DNA of 20,442 bases from Desulfarculales bacterium UBA696 (GCA_002298995.1 DBMO01000073.1:1-20442), one strand, 5' to 3'; positions 6,311 through 14,346 are shown, counted from the stretch's first letter. The notes: generated by a model from the sequence alone, not told the origin. Numbers and translations are program-made.

Positions 6311-7718
6311 TGTCCTGGTGGTTGATGATGAGCGCGTGATCCGCTCCGGGTGCCGCATGGTGCTGCTCGAAAAAGGCATGACGGTGCAGGTTTGCGGGAC
6401 CGGGAACGAATGCCTGGAGATGGCCGCCGAGGAGCGCTTCGATGTAATTATTTTGGATATGAAGCTGCCCGACATGAGCGGCATGGAGGTCCTGAGGAAA
6501 ATCCGCAAAGCCATTCCGGATATCTATGTCATCATAATTACGGGGTATTCCACCGTACAAAACGCAATCGAGGCCATGAAGCTGGGGGCCTTCGATTATC
6601 TGACCAAGCCTTTCACGGATGACGAATTGGTCCTGAGCGTTGAAAGGGCGTTGGAGAAGAAGCGCCTGGTTGAAGAAAACCAGGCGTTGCGAAAGGAGCT
6701 GGTAGACAGGTTCGGCTTCAGCAATATCGTTGGGAAAAACCCCAAGATAATGGAGGTTTTCCAAAAGATCCTAAAGGTTGCCCCAACCGACTGCACGGTC
6801 CTTATAAACGGCGAAAACGGCACGGGAAAAGAACTCATAGCAAGGGCCATCCACGTACACAGCCAGAGAGCGGCCCGGCAGTTCATCGCCGTGGATTGCA
6901 GCACGCTTTCTCCCAATCTCTTGGAGAGCGAGCTTTTCGGCCACGTAAAGGGGGCCTTTACCGGGGCGGTGCAGGACAAGGCCGGCATTTTCGAGCTTGC
7001 CGACGACGGGTCGCTCTTCCTTGACGATGTAGCAAACCTCGGACTGGAGACGCAGGGGAAATTGCTGCGGGTGCTCGAATCGCGCGAGTACAAGCCGGTA
7101 GGGTCGAGCCGGTTCAAAACGACCGATGCCAGGGTGGTCTCGGCAACCAATTGCGATCTTCGGTCCATGGTGGACAAGGGGACTTTCCGGGAAGATCTCT
7201 ATTATCGCCTCAATGTCTTTCCTATCCACCTTCCGCCTCTTCGGGAAAGAAAAGACGACATCCCCAGGCTTGCGTATCATTTTTTGAGACATTTTTGCGC
7301 GAAAGCGCGAAAATGCATCGACGGCTTTACCGAACATGCACTCGAGGCGCTCGTAAACTACGACTGGCCGGGAAACGTGCGCCAGTTGAAAAACGCCGTC
7401 GAACACCTTGTGATCATGGCCGACCATCGGGTTTTGGATGTGATAGACCTTGCCGAAGACCTTCAGATGAAGCAGCCATGGAAAGGGAGCGCAGTGCCGA
7501 AAACGAGGCTTGAACTAATGGCCGCCAAGAAGCGCTTCCTCGAACAGACTTTTGCCCAGTGCGAAAAGATGTTCCTCATCCAGGCCCTGAGAAGCTGTAA
7601 CGGAAATATCACCCTTGCGGCCGAAAAGGTTGACATGAAAAGGTCGAACTTCTCGGCATTGATGAAAAAACATGGCGTGTCGGCTAAAGCCGACGTTCCA
7701 ATGCCCGAGTGCCGGTAG
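6297..7718 (+). CDS. Sigma-54-dependent response regulator (NtrC family)
   Basis: A 473-residue regulator; ATG 6297 is chosen because VLVVDDE then starts at residue 5, and GAAAGGG lies just upstream. It overlaps the kinase stop by 14 bases, so the pair is translationally coupled. Receiver: D10, D11, phospho-acceptor D54 (VIILDMKLPDMSG), K104. The central AAA+ domain has Walker A GENGTGKE (172-179), the sigma-54 contact loop GAFTGA (219-224), Walker B LFLDD (240-244) and sensor-region motifs REDLYYRLNVFPIHLPPLRER. A C-terminal Fis-type helix-turn-helix is at about 434-460 (CNGNITLAAEKVDMKRSNFSALM). It activates sigma-54 promoters when phosphorylated; the targets are not evident here. Oddity: the Walker B glutamate is replaced by aspartate (D244). 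Confidence 0.95.
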   Translation: MQPRNVLVVDDERVIRSGCRMVLLEKGMTVQVCGTGNECLEMAAEERFDVIILDMKLPDMSGMEVLRKIRKAIPDIYVIIITGYSTVQNAIEAMKLGAFDYLTKPFTDDELVLSVERALEKKRLVEENQALRKELVDRFGFSNIVGKNPKIMEVFQKILKVAPTDCTVLINGENGTGKELIARAIHVHSQRAARQFIAVDCSTLSPNLLESELFGHVKGAFTGAVQDKAGIFELADDGSLFLDDVANLGLETQGKLLRVLESREYKPVGSSRFKTTDARVVSATNCDLRSMVDKGTFREDLYYRLNVFPIHLPPLRERKDDIPRLAYHFLRHFCAKARKCIDGFTEHALEALVNYDWPGNVRQLKNAVEHLVIMADHRVLDVIDLAEDLQMKQPWKGSAVPKTRLELMAAKKRFLEQTFAQCEKMFLIQALRSCNGNITLAAEKVDMKRSNFSALMKKHGVSAKADVPMPECR

Positions 7719-7785
7719 GGTAATGGATAGGGGCCGGACAATAAATGTTTTCAGTTTTAGAGGCTCAATTGCGATTAATTTGTTA

Positions 7786-7807
7786 GCGGGGGTTCCCCGT
7801 GCTTTTT
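7786..7807 (+). terminator. Intrinsic terminator after the two-component operon
   Basis: CGGGG (7787-7791) pairs with CCCCG (7795-7799) around a three-base loop, followed by TGC and TTTTT (7803-7807). It lies about 70 bases after the regulator stop and fits a short rho-independent terminator. Confidence 0.5.
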
Positions 7808-7854
7808 AATGTTCGTGCTGAAGGTCAGGCTCATCCATTGCGATGACGGCCAGG

Positions 7855-7875
7855 GGCGCGGTTTTTCACCGCGCC
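7855..7875 (+). promoter_or_regulatory. GC hairpin abutting the miniprotein ribosome site
   Basis: GGCGCGG (7855-7861) pairs perfectly with CCGCGCC (7869-7875) around a seven-base loop. The next base starts GGAGAGG (7876-7882), the ribosome site of the gene at 7890. Such placement could modulate translation or protect the 5' end of the message; neither is shown. Confidence 0.4.
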
Positions 7876-7889
7876 GGAGAGGTCCATAA

Positions 7890-8000
7890 ATGTTTCCATT
7901 TGAAGTTCCCGCTGGGGTTTTTGGTCTGTTCATGTTGGGGTTGATGGCTGTAACGCTTCTTTGCTTCGAAATTCAGGAAGACGACGAGAATTCTGATTAG
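7890..8000 (+). CDS. 36-residue single-pass membrane miniprotein
   Basis: ATG at 7890 to TAG at 7998-8000 encodes 36 residues. A short N-terminus (MFPFEVP) is followed by a hydrophobic segment of about 20 residues (AGVFGLFMLGLMAVTLLCF) and a strongly acidic tail (EIQEDDENSD). GGAGAGG lies 7 bases upstream of the ATG, an excellent ribosome site, directly after a GC-rich hairpin. The combination of ribosome site, membrane segment and acidic tail makes a real small inner-membrane protein likely. Such proteins often act as accessory subunits or regulators of larger membrane complexes, but no partner gene is adjacent. Family not recognised. Confidence 0.6.
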   Translation: MFPFEVPAGVFGLFMLGLMAVTLLCFEIQEDDENSD

Positions 8001-8157
8001 TCGCAAAGCCGCGCTGGGCAGTTGAAAGTTCACCGGGCGTCGAAGGGCAGAAGGGATGGACCCGTGCAGGTTCCACCCCTATTAACTAACGCTTTGCCGG
8101 GTTTTAAAGGGAGGCGGTAAGAACTCCTGCCCTTGTGGGCACCCGAGAACGATGCCG

Positions 8158-8520
8158 CTAAGCCGCTTTTTCGTCCGACTCCCAAAAGCCGAAAAGATTC
8201 TTTTGGGGATCGAGCGCCACAGCGTACCAGCCCATGCCCATTACGGCCGTCTTGGGAACGATTACCGTCGCCCCTTTATCCGTGGCTTTCGAGACAGCAG
8301 CATCAATAGATTCCACGCAAACATAGAACATCGGCGTGTGTCCGGGGTCCTGGCGGGCAATCATACCCGCCATTACTTTTTCGTCTCCCTGATCGATCCC
8401 GTAATATTCAATATCTCCCGGCATTTTTTTGAAATCCCACTCAAAAATACCGCCATAAAACTTCTGCAGAGATTCGAGATCATCTGCCGGGATCTCCACG
8501 TGACAAATCTGGCCTTTCAT
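8158..8520 (-). CDS. VOC-fold (glyoxalase/bleomycin-resistance) protein
   Basis: A 120-residue protein read leftwards from 8520, where GGAGGA lies 7 bases upstream of the ATG. The frame is open 31 codons further (to 8613), but those residues lack the fold and a comparable ribosome site. It has two beta-alpha-beta-beta-beta modules. The first starts GQICHVEIPADDLESLQKFYGGIF and the second HTPMFYVCVESIDAAVSKATDKGATVIVP, ending FGFWESD. H7, H61 and E114 sit where VOC metal ligands usually lie. This type (CHVEIP, ALDPQKNLFGFW) resembles single-domain VOC proteins of unknown substrate. It stands alone, convergent with the miniprotein and divergent from moaA. Confidence 0.88.
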   Translation of the reverse strand: MKGQICHVEIPADDLESLQKFYGGIFEWDFKKMPGDIEYYGIDQGDEKVMAGMIARQDPGHTPMFYVCVESIDAAVSKATDKGATVIVPKTAVMGMGWYAVALDPQKNLFGFWESDEKAA

Positions 8521-8866
8521 GATCGGTTCCTCCGTTGTTGCCGGCATTTCATAAACTGCAGGCGCCTGTGCCAACCTGGCTCCAATGTCGCCCTCGTCGG
8601 GCTTATCCTCCATCGCCTGCTTAATGCCTGCTGTTCTATTCCAAAAAGATAGTAATCATTTCTCATTCGACAAAATCGGGGAAGAACGAGCCGGGGTTTG
8701 GAATTTGGCAGCCCGGGCAATTTCCGCTGCTCGTGCCTGCGAGAGGTGTGGTAAGGATGGGGTAATTGCAATAGTGTACAAAGTTTAAGATTGTAAAATC
8801 CGGTGCGGATGTTATGAGAACCATCGGGCCGAGGCCTCGCCGGGCAAATACTGCAAGAGGATTACG
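8521..8866. other. Divergent intergenic region between VOC gene and moaA
   Basis: About 346 bases with no supported gene. It must carry the promoters for the leftward VOC gene and the rightward moaA, but I could not pick convincing -35/-10 pairs. The last ~80 bases before moaA are GC-rich and contain the perfect palindrome CGAGGCCTCG (8830-8839) within other short self-complementary pieces. Confidence 0.45.
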
Positions 8867-9865
8867 ATGACTGCTTCTCCCACTGACTCTTTCGAGCGAA
8901 AAATCGATTATCTGAGGCTCTCTGTTACCGACAAGTGTAATTTGCGCTGTACCTACTGCATGCCCGAGGACGGCGTACCCAAGCTGGACCACTCGGAAAT
9001 CCTCAGCTACGAGGAAGTCCTCACCCTGGCAAGAATTGCCGTGGGCATGGGGATCTCCAAGATCCGCATTACCGGAGGAGAGCCGCTGGTAAGAAAAGAT
9101 ATCATTACCCTTTGCTCCAAAATTTCGAATATCCCCGGTATAAAAAGCCTCAGCCTGACAACCAACGGCGTGCTGCTGCCCATTTTTGCCGAGAGCCTCT
9201 TCAAAGCGGGAATTCGGCGTATAAATGTCAGCCTGGATACGCTAAATCCCGAAAAATTCGCGGCAATAACCCGCCACGATCGTTTCGCCGACGTATGGGA
9301 AGGGATCTTGGCAGCCGAAAAGGCCGGCATTTTTCCGATCAAGCTTAATGCGGTCGTATTGCGCGGCGTAAACGACGACGAGATAGAAGACCTTGCCGGA
9401 CTTACCATTAGCCACCCCTATCACGTAAGGTTTATAGAACACATGCCGTTTAAGGCCGGAGAGGGTGACGGGCATGAAAAGAAATTCGTTGCCGCGCCGG
9501 AGATTCTGGAACGACTCAAGAGGGTGGCCCCGCTTTCGACTTGCCAGGAGAACCAGAGCAACGGCCCAGCCGTTTACTACCGTTTCCGTGACGCCCCGGG
9601 GAAAATTGGGATAATCAGCCCCGTAAGCGATCATTTCTGCCCAAGCTGCAACAGGCTCCGCGTCACCGCCGAGGGGAAGCTGCGTACCTGTCTTTTCTCC
9701 ACCGAAGAAACCGACCTTCGCGGAGCGCTTCGAAACAACCTGCCCATCGAAGCCGTCTCGGAGATCATCCGCAAAGCCATCGCCCGTAAACCCGAAAAGC
9801 ACGAACTCAGCAGCCCCGTTTTCCGCAAATGCATTTCGCGGCAGATGTTTTCCATCGGGGGGTGA
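8867..9865 (+). CDS. moaA: GTP 3',8-cyclase MoaA
   Basis: A 332-residue radical SAM enzyme that converts GTP to 3',8-cyclo-7,8-dihydro-GTP, the first step of molybdenum cofactor synthesis in the cytoplasm. The N-terminal radical SAM cluster motif CNLRCTYC gives C24, C28, C31, and ITGGEPL (68-74) is the SAM-binding GGEP motif. The second, substrate-side Fe-S cluster is CPSCNRLR...RTC (C258, C261, C275). The protein ends in GG, as MoaA does. AGAGGA lies upstream of the ATG. Length is normal for the family. No other moa/mog genes are adjacent. It precedes the aromatic operon by 187 bases and probably has its own transcript. Confidence 0.96.
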   Translation: MTASPTDSFERKIDYLRLSVTDKCNLRCTYCMPEDGVPKLDHSEILSYEEVLTLARIAVGMGISKIRITGGEPLVRKDIITLCSKISNIPGIKSLSLTTNGVLLPIFAESLFKAGIRRINVSLDTLNPEKFAAITRHDRFADVWEGILAAEKAGIFPIKLNAVVLRGVNDDEIEDLAGLTISHPYHVRFIEHMPFKAGEGDGHEKKFVAAPEILERLKRVAPLSTCQENQSNGPAVYYRFRDAPGKIGIISPVSDHFCPSCNRLRVTAEGKLRTCLFSTEETDLRGALRNNLPIEAVSEIIRKAIARKPEKHELSSPVFRKCISRQMFSIGG

Positions 9866-9910
9866 TTTCGCTTGTAGACCCTTATTCTTGCCCCTCCCAG
9901 CTTTTTCCTT

Positions 9911-9939
9911 TTGAATTATGCGGCTAAACTTAGTAAGAA
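9911..9939 (+). promoter_or_regulatory. Possible sigma-70 promoter of the aro operon
   Basis: TTGAAT (9911-9916) and TAAGAA (9934-9939) are separated by 17 bases, about 115 bases before pheA. The -10 match is weak; this is the best pair I see in the moaA-pheA gap. Confidence 0.25.
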
Positions 9940-10052
9940 TCTAAGGCCTTGTAGGGCGGGGCTTTTTTGGGGAACTGATGAATTAACCGTAACAGGAGCC
10001 GAAGCCAGCGGAGGGGTGATAAGCATCCTAGTCTTTGAGGAATAAATAGAGA

Positions 10053-11183
10053 GTGCAAACAGATCTTTTAAAAATCAGAGAAGAAATAGACGGAGTCGAC
10101 TCGGAGTTGCTGCGGCTCCTGAACAGGCGAATGGAGCTTGCCTCGGAAGTCGGCCGGATCAAGGCATCGAAAGGAATTCCTCTCTTCCACCCCGAACGGG
10201 AGGAACTGATATTTCAGCGGCTTGCCCAAACAAATCCCGGACCACTCTCCGAGCAATCCATCAGGTCTATTTACCGGGAAATTTTCGCTGCTTCCCGGGT
10301 TTTGCAGTACAAGCTGACCGTAGCCTACCTCGGCCCGGAATGGACCTACTCGCACCTGGCCTCGATGTCGCTTTTCGGGCACACAGCATCTTATCTGCCC
10401 TGCATATCCCTTGAAGAGGTTTTTGACAGCTTCATGAAGGGGAAGGCCCACCTTGCGGTAATACCAATCGAGAATTCGCTCCAGGGCGGCGTGGGCCACA
10501 GCATGGACCTTCTCTACGAGCGCGAGGTGCGTGTAATCAGCGAATGCTACCTGGAGATTGCCCACCATCTTTGCGGCACCGCCGGGGACCTGAAAGAGAT
10601 AAAGCGCCTCTACGCCCACCCGCAGGCTATCGAGCAGTGCCGACGGTGGCTGCTGGAAAACCTCGCAGGGGTTGAGCACATCGAATGCACATCCACTGCC
10701 CGCTCGGCAGTTCTCGCCAGGGAAGATCCTAACGGCGCGGCAATCTGCAACCTCCACGCTGCCAGCCAATATCATCTGAACGTGCTGGCCGAGCGAATTG
10801 AGGACCATCCCGGCAATACTACCCGGTTTCTGGCGCTGGGCAATTATTCGAACATTCCGACCGGGAAGGACAAGACCTCGATCCTTTTCGCCGTATCCGA
10901 TAAGCCGGGCTCGCTCTATGACGCTTTAGGGTCGCTTTCCTCGACCAACCTGTCGAGAATCGAATCCCGTCCGAACAGGCTTTTTTCGTGGCAGTACCTT
11001 TTCTACGCGGATGTCGAGGGCCACAGGGAAGACCCGCTGGTAAAATCCGCCCTCGAAAAACTCGGCCAGAGGGTGACTTTTCTGAAGATTCTTGGCTCCT
11101 ATCCCAAAAGCGACCCCGCCCAGCCTTTCAGAATTGGAAAAGAGAAGGTCCGGGGAGGCGAGCAGGCCGGTGAGGGAAAATGA
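10053..11183 (+). CDS. pheA: Chorismate mutase / prephenate dehydratase (P-protein)
   Basis: A 376-residue bifunctional enzyme making phenylpyruvate from chorismate via prephenate. GTG start at 10053. An AroQ chorismate mutase domain occupies residues 1-85 (IREEIDGVDSELLRLLNRRMELASEVGRIK). A prephenate dehydratase domain (about 90-265) has the catalytic NTTRF motif (T257, R258), and an ACT domain (about 275-350) has the ESRP motif (304-307) for feedback binding of phenylalanine. A charged tail of about 25 residues follows the ACT domain. Oddity: the usually small residue in the GPxGT(F/Y)S motif is W97 (GPEWTYS). It is first gene of the operon and overlaps aroD by four bases (ATGA), so it is translationally coupled. 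Confidence 0.96.
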   Translation: MQTDLLKIREEIDGVDSELLRLLNRRMELASEVGRIKASKGIPLFHPEREELIFQRLAQTNPGPLSEQSIRSIYREIFAASRVLQYKLTVAYLGPEWTYSHLASMSLFGHTASYLPCISLEEVFDSFMKGKAHLAVIPIENSLQGGVGHSMDLLYEREVRVISECYLEIAHHLCGTAGDLKEIKRLYAHPQAIEQCRRWLLENLAGVEHIECTSTARSAVLAREDPNGAAICNLHAASQYHLNVLAERIEDHPGNTTRFLALGNYSNIPTGKDKTSILFAVSDKPGSLYDALGSLSSTNLSRIESRPNRLFSWQYLFYADVEGHREDPLVKSALEKLGQRVTFLKILGSYPKSDPAQPFRIGKEKVRGGEQAGEGK

Positions 11184-11908
11184 GCATCGGCGAAGAAAAG
11201 CAGGTGAGCCGGGTTGGCGGGGGGATCTGCGGGTGTATTCTCGACAGCTCCGCAAAAGAATTTCCGGCCCTGCTGAATTATGCCGGGACGGACTTGGTTG
11301 AGTGGCGACTGGACTGTTTTAATCGAAGATTCGAGAAGGAGCCGCCGGAACTTTTCTTCGAGGCCATGTCGAATGCTTCCAGGCATCCGGTTGTCGCAAC
11401 CAACAGGCCACGGCGCGAGATGGGGACATTCGACGGCCCCGAGGATGCGCGGTTAAGAATTCTCGAACAGGCTGCGATTGCCGGCGCGGAGTGGGTTGAT
11501 ATCGAGCTGGATGCAGCGGAGGGCAGCGTCGCCGGATTCCACGAATTGGGGGTGAAGGTCCTCGTTTCCAGTCACCACCCCGAGGGAACGCCATCATTGA
11601 AGCAGCTCCGGGCGCTGCTTGAAAAAATGGCCGGAACAGGGGCGCAGGCTCTAAAGATTGCCGCTTATGCCCGGGCGGTCGAAGACAACTTGAGGGTCCT
11701 CGAATTGGTAACCATTGCCCGGAAGGAATTCGGGACCGACCTCATCGCCTTTTGCATGGGGCCAGCCGGGAAGTTGAGCAGGATCGCGTGCCTGCTTTTG
11801 GGAAGTCCGTGGACTTACGCCCGGTTGCCGGGCCAGCCCGCGGCGGCCCCCGGGCAGTTGAGCGACGATGAGGTCCGGACGTTGCTGGAAGTCCTGGAGC
11901 ATGAGTAG
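11180..11908 (+). CDS. aroD: Type I 3-dehydroquinate dehydratase
   Basis: A 242-residue enzyme of the shikimate pathway that dehydrates 3-dehydroquinate to 3-dehydroshikimate through a lysine Schiff base. Visible residues: VEWRLD (E41, R43), VDIELD (E109), catalytic His in VSSHHPEGTP (H132), Schiff-base Lys in ALKIAAYA (K159), R201 in LSRI, and APGQLSDDEV (Q226). Length fits class I enzymes. The usual SYHDF context is changed to SSHHP and the EGG segment after the TNRP strand to EMGT, but catalytic positions are kept. Its ATG overlaps the pheA stop, and aroE begins 21 bases after its stop. Confidence 0.94.
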   Translation: MSIGEEKQVSRVGGGICGCILDSSAKEFPALLNYAGTDLVEWRLDCFNRRFEKEPPELFFEAMSNASRHPVVATNRPRREMGTFDGPEDARLRILEQAAIAGAEWVDIELDAAEGSVAGFHELGVKVLVSSHHPEGTPSLKQLRALLEKMAGTGAQALKIAAYARAVEDNLRVLELVTIARKEFGTDLIAFCMGPAGKLSRIACLLLGSPWTYARLPGQPAAAPGQLSDDEVRTLLEVLEHE

Positions 11909-11929
11909 CCTTTTTGATAATGTGTTGAG

Positions 11930-12769
11930 ATGATCCGACCAGAACCGAAAAAGCTTTTTGCAGTAGTTGGCAATCCCGTGCGCCACACCCTCAGCCCGGC
12001 CATGATGAGCGCGGCTTTTCAGGCGATGGAAATCTCCGCCGTCTATACCGCTCTTTTCATCGACGACCCGGCGCAAGATCTTCAAACGCTCTATAACGCT
12101 GGTTTCAGCGGCCTCAGCGTCACAATCCCATACAAGGAAATGGCCTGCCGCCTCGCATCCGAACTCGATCAAACCGCGCAGGAAATAGGCGCGGTAAATT
12201 GTCTTCGCAGGAGCGAGTCGGGCTGGGAGGGCCGAAATACGGACTGGGTCGGAGCTTTGCATGCCCTGTCCATGGCGGGCGATCTTACGGGTAAACGCGC
12301 TCTTATAATAGGAGCGGGAGGAGCGGCGCGGGCCGTTGCCTACGGGCTGCAAAGGGCTGGGGCGATAATTACGATCTCCAACCGCTGCGCCGAGCGAGGC
12401 CGTACCCTTTCAAAACACCTGGGCATCGGCTTCATGCCTCTTAAAGCACTGGAGAATGCCTCCACGGACTTCGATGTTGTTGTCCAGTGCACCTCGGTCG
12501 GGCTGGGGGGAGGGAACGAGTCTCTGGTCTCACCTTCTTTCTTCCACCCCGGCATGATTGTAATGGACATAGTTTATCGGCCCCGGTGGACGGCCTTTTC
12601 TTCCGCCGCAAGGGAAGCGGGCTGCACGGTAGTATCGGGGCTGGATATGCTTCTCTACCAGGGGGTTGCCCAGATTGAGTGGTGGCTGGGCCGCCCTGTA
12701 GCCGATCCTGCCGTAGCGGCAATGCGTGAGGCACTGCAGAAGGCCGCGTACGATGAAAAGAATCACTAG
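11930..12769 (+). CDS. aroE: Shikimate dehydrogenase (NADP+)
   Basis: A 279-residue enzyme reducing 3-dehydroshikimate to shikimate. The N-terminal substrate domain has GNPVRHTLSPAMM (shikimate-binding Ser/Thr at 20-22) and VTIPYK with catalytic K69. NTDWVGAL gives the catalytic D105. The Rossmann NADP domain starts with GAGGAARAV (128-136), followed by ISNRCAERG, where the Arg suggests NADP preference. QCTSVGLGG and GLDMLLYQGVAQIEWW are typical of the C-terminal part. The ribosome site is weak. The last 17 bases overlap the preferred start of aroA, so the genes are coupled. Confidence 0.95.
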   Translation: MIRPEPKKLFAVVGNPVRHTLSPAMMSAAFQAMEISAVYTALFIDDPAQDLQTLYNAGFSGLSVTIPYKEMACRLASELDQTAQEIGAVNCLRRSESGWEGRNTDWVGALHALSMAGDLTGKRALIIGAGGAARAVAYGLQRAGAIITISNRCAERGRTLSKHLGIGFMPLKALENASTDFDVVVQCTSVGLGGGNESLVSPSFFHPGMIVMDIVYRPRWTAFSSAAREAGCTVVSGLDMLLYQGVAQIEWWLGRPVADPAVAAMREALQKAAYDEKNH

Positions 12770-14048
12770 GAAGATCGAACCCGCCGGAAGAATCGACGCC
12801 GGGATCAGCATGCCCGGTTCCAAATCCATTACACACCGCGCCATCATGATGGCATCCTTGGCCTCGGGCGCCAGTCGGATCCGCAACCCGCTTGACGCGG
12901 AAGATACGCGGATCACGGCCCTTGCCCTCGAACAGCTTGGGACGGGAATCGTATGGCAGGGCGACCTGATAGCGGTTACCCCTGCAAAACGGCGCTGGTT
13001 ATCCCCGGACAAAGCCATTTCCCTCGGAAACAGCGGCACGAGTGCGAGGCTTTTGCTGCCACTCGTATCGGCGGGGATCGGCACCTTCATGCTCGACGGA
13101 ACGGCGCGCCTCAGGGAACGGCCACTGGGCCCGGTTGCGGAGGCCCTCGAGGCCCTTGGGACAAGGTTTGCCTGGCTGGGAAAGAGAGGCTTCCCACCGG
13201 TGGAGGTCTACGGCGCCGGATTTTCGGGTGGGGAAGTATCGGTTGATGCATCCGAAAGCGGGCAATTCCTGTCCGGACTTCTCCTGGCGGCCCCGGCCGC
13301 GCAGCGGGATGTGCTGGTAACCTGGCGCGAGCCGGTTGCGTCTTTTCCATACGTGGCAATGACGCTCGCAATGATGGAACGGGCCGGAATCCGGTTGGAG
13401 CGGCCGCGGTCCAATGCTGTTCTCATCCCGGCGCCGCAGGAATACCGCGCCATGGACACAACAGTTGAAGGCGACTGCTCATCTGCCTCATATTTCTGGG
13501 GGGCTGCCGCTGTTACCGGAGGAACAGTATTCACCACCCCGGTTTCATCCAACAGCCTTCAGGGCGATTGCAGCTTTCTGGGCGTGCTCGAACGGATGGG
13601 GTGCCAAATCGGGTGGGAAGGCGAGGGGGTGCGCGTAACCGGTCCGGCGCGGCTGACTCCGATAGACATAGACATGAACAGCATGCCGGACATGGTGCCG
13701 ACCCTTGCGGTCGTTGCGGCCTTCGCGCCGGGGATCAGCCGCATACGAAACGTCTCCCACCTTAGAATCAAGGAGTCCGACCGGATCGAGTCGGTTGCCG
13801 CCGGCCTGGAGGCATTGGGTATCAAGGCCGAGCAACTGCCTGATGGCCTAAGAATCCACGGAGGGAACCCGCTCCCCCCGAAAAGGCCCATATTCGCTTT
13901 TGACGATCACCGGATCGCAATGGCCTTCGCTCTTTCAGGACTTCGCGTGGATGGCGTTGAAATCGAGGGCGCGGAGTCAGTTGCAAAGTCCTTCCCACGG
14001 TTCTGGGAATATTTCGAACGGCTGGGCGTGTGCCCTCCAGGAGCCTAA
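12753..14048 (+). CDS. aroA: 3-phosphoshikimate 1-carboxyvinyltransferase (EPSP synthase)
   Basis: A 431-residue enzyme joining phosphoenolpyruvate to shikimate-3-phosphate. ATG 12753 is preferred over an in-frame GTG at 12726: AGAAGG lies about 9 bases upstream and the product begins MKRITRKIEPAG, directly before PGSKSITHRAIM (catalytic K24, R29). GNSGTSARLL (92-101), SGQFLSGLLLAAP, GDCSSASYFW, SMPDMVPTLAV (catalytic Asp), LRIKESDRIESV, DDHRIAMAF and VAKSFPRFWEYF follow in family order. It mixes features seen in both EPSP synthase classes, so I do not assign a glyphosate-sensitivity class. It overlaps aroE by 17 bases and is the last gene of the operon. Confidence 0.96.
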   Translation: MKRITRKIEPAGRIDAGISMPGSKSITHRAIMMASLASGASRIRNPLDAEDTRITALALEQLGTGIVWQGDLIAVTPAKRRWLSPDKAISLGNSGTSARLLLPLVSAGIGTFMLDGTARLRERPLGPVAEALEALGTRFAWLGKRGFPPVEVYGAGFSGGEVSVDASESGQFLSGLLLAAPAAQRDVLVTWREPVASFPYVAMTLAMMERAGIRLERPRSNAVLIPAPQEYRAMDTTVEGDCSSASYFWGAAAVTGGTVFTTPVSSNSLQGDCSFLGVLERMGCQIGWEGEGVRVTGPARLTPIDIDMNSMPDMVPTLAVVAAFAPGISRIRNVSHLRIKESDRIESVAAGLEALGIKAEQLPDGLRIHGGNPLPPKRPIFAFDDHRIAMAFALSGLRVDGVEIEGAESVAKSFPRFWEYFERLGVCPPGA

Positions 14049-14167
14049 TCCACCAGGAAGGGCACGAAGTGGGGATGGTATGAGGAGTTGGATAGAGCGG
14101 TGAATGGGCAAAAATCTACAAAATAGAATAGAAAAAGCGAACCCAAAAATTTTTCCGACGGCGGTGT

Positions 14168-14230
14168 GTTGGGTTTCGCTCCATTCAGAGGCCGTTTGCG
14201 ACGGATTTCCGATTTGCCCCTCAACCCAAC
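14168..14230. repeat. REP-like inverted repeat GTTGGGTT/AACCCAAC
   Basis: GTTGGGTT (14168-14175), continuing TCGCTCC, faces AACCCAAC (14223-14230). The arms resemble the widespread intergenic GTTGGGTTTCGC...CTCAACCCAAC palindromic elements. The spacer of 47 bases is longer than usual, suggesting a diverged or interrupted copy. Confidence 0.45.
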
Positions 14231-14260
14231 CTGAAGGACCGACTGCGTTCCAGGCATTCA

Positions 14261-14287
14261 TGTTTGGGGGCAACAGCCCCAAAAACA
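14261..14287. terminator. Bidirectional hairpin between convergent genes
   Basis: TGTTTGGGGGC (14261-14271) pairs with GCCCCAAAAACA (14276-14287), nearly fully, around a four-base AACA loop. It sits between convergent aroA and the beta-helix gene. On the minus strand the stem carries a run of five T. Likely a shared terminator. Confidence 0.55.
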
Positions 14288-14346
14288 TCCCCACCTTTTG
14301 CCCCTTCGCGGACCTCGTGCCCTTTGTGGTGATACTCTCTCGTGTT

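Larger units (their letters stand above)
7719..8157. other. Intergenic stretch holding a terminator, a hairpin and a miniprotein
   Basis: There is no gene here longer than the 36-codon one at 7890. The stretch contains the terminator at 7786, the hairpin at 7855 and, at 8001-8157, sequence in which I recognise nothing beyond a TGCCC/GGGCA stem near 8127-8140 at the 3' side of the VOC gene. Confidence 0.5.
14049..14346. other. Convergent intergenic region after aroA
   Basis: About 300 bases between aroA and the leftward beta-helix gene. No gene is supported. It contains the REP-like inverted repeat at 14168-14230 and the hairpin at 14261-14287. Confidence 0.6.

Noticed and set aside
8152..8652. 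166-codon open frame on the plus strand
   Set aside because: Antisense to the VOC gene, which has a recognisable fold and a ribosome site.
8690..8730. Sigma-54 promoter (TGGCA-like sequence) upstream of moaA
   Set aside because: The GG and GC dinucleotides are not ten bases apart, so the -24/-12 pattern fails.
10068..10808. 246-codon open frame on the minus strand
   Set aside because: Antisense shadow of pheA in GC-rich DNA.
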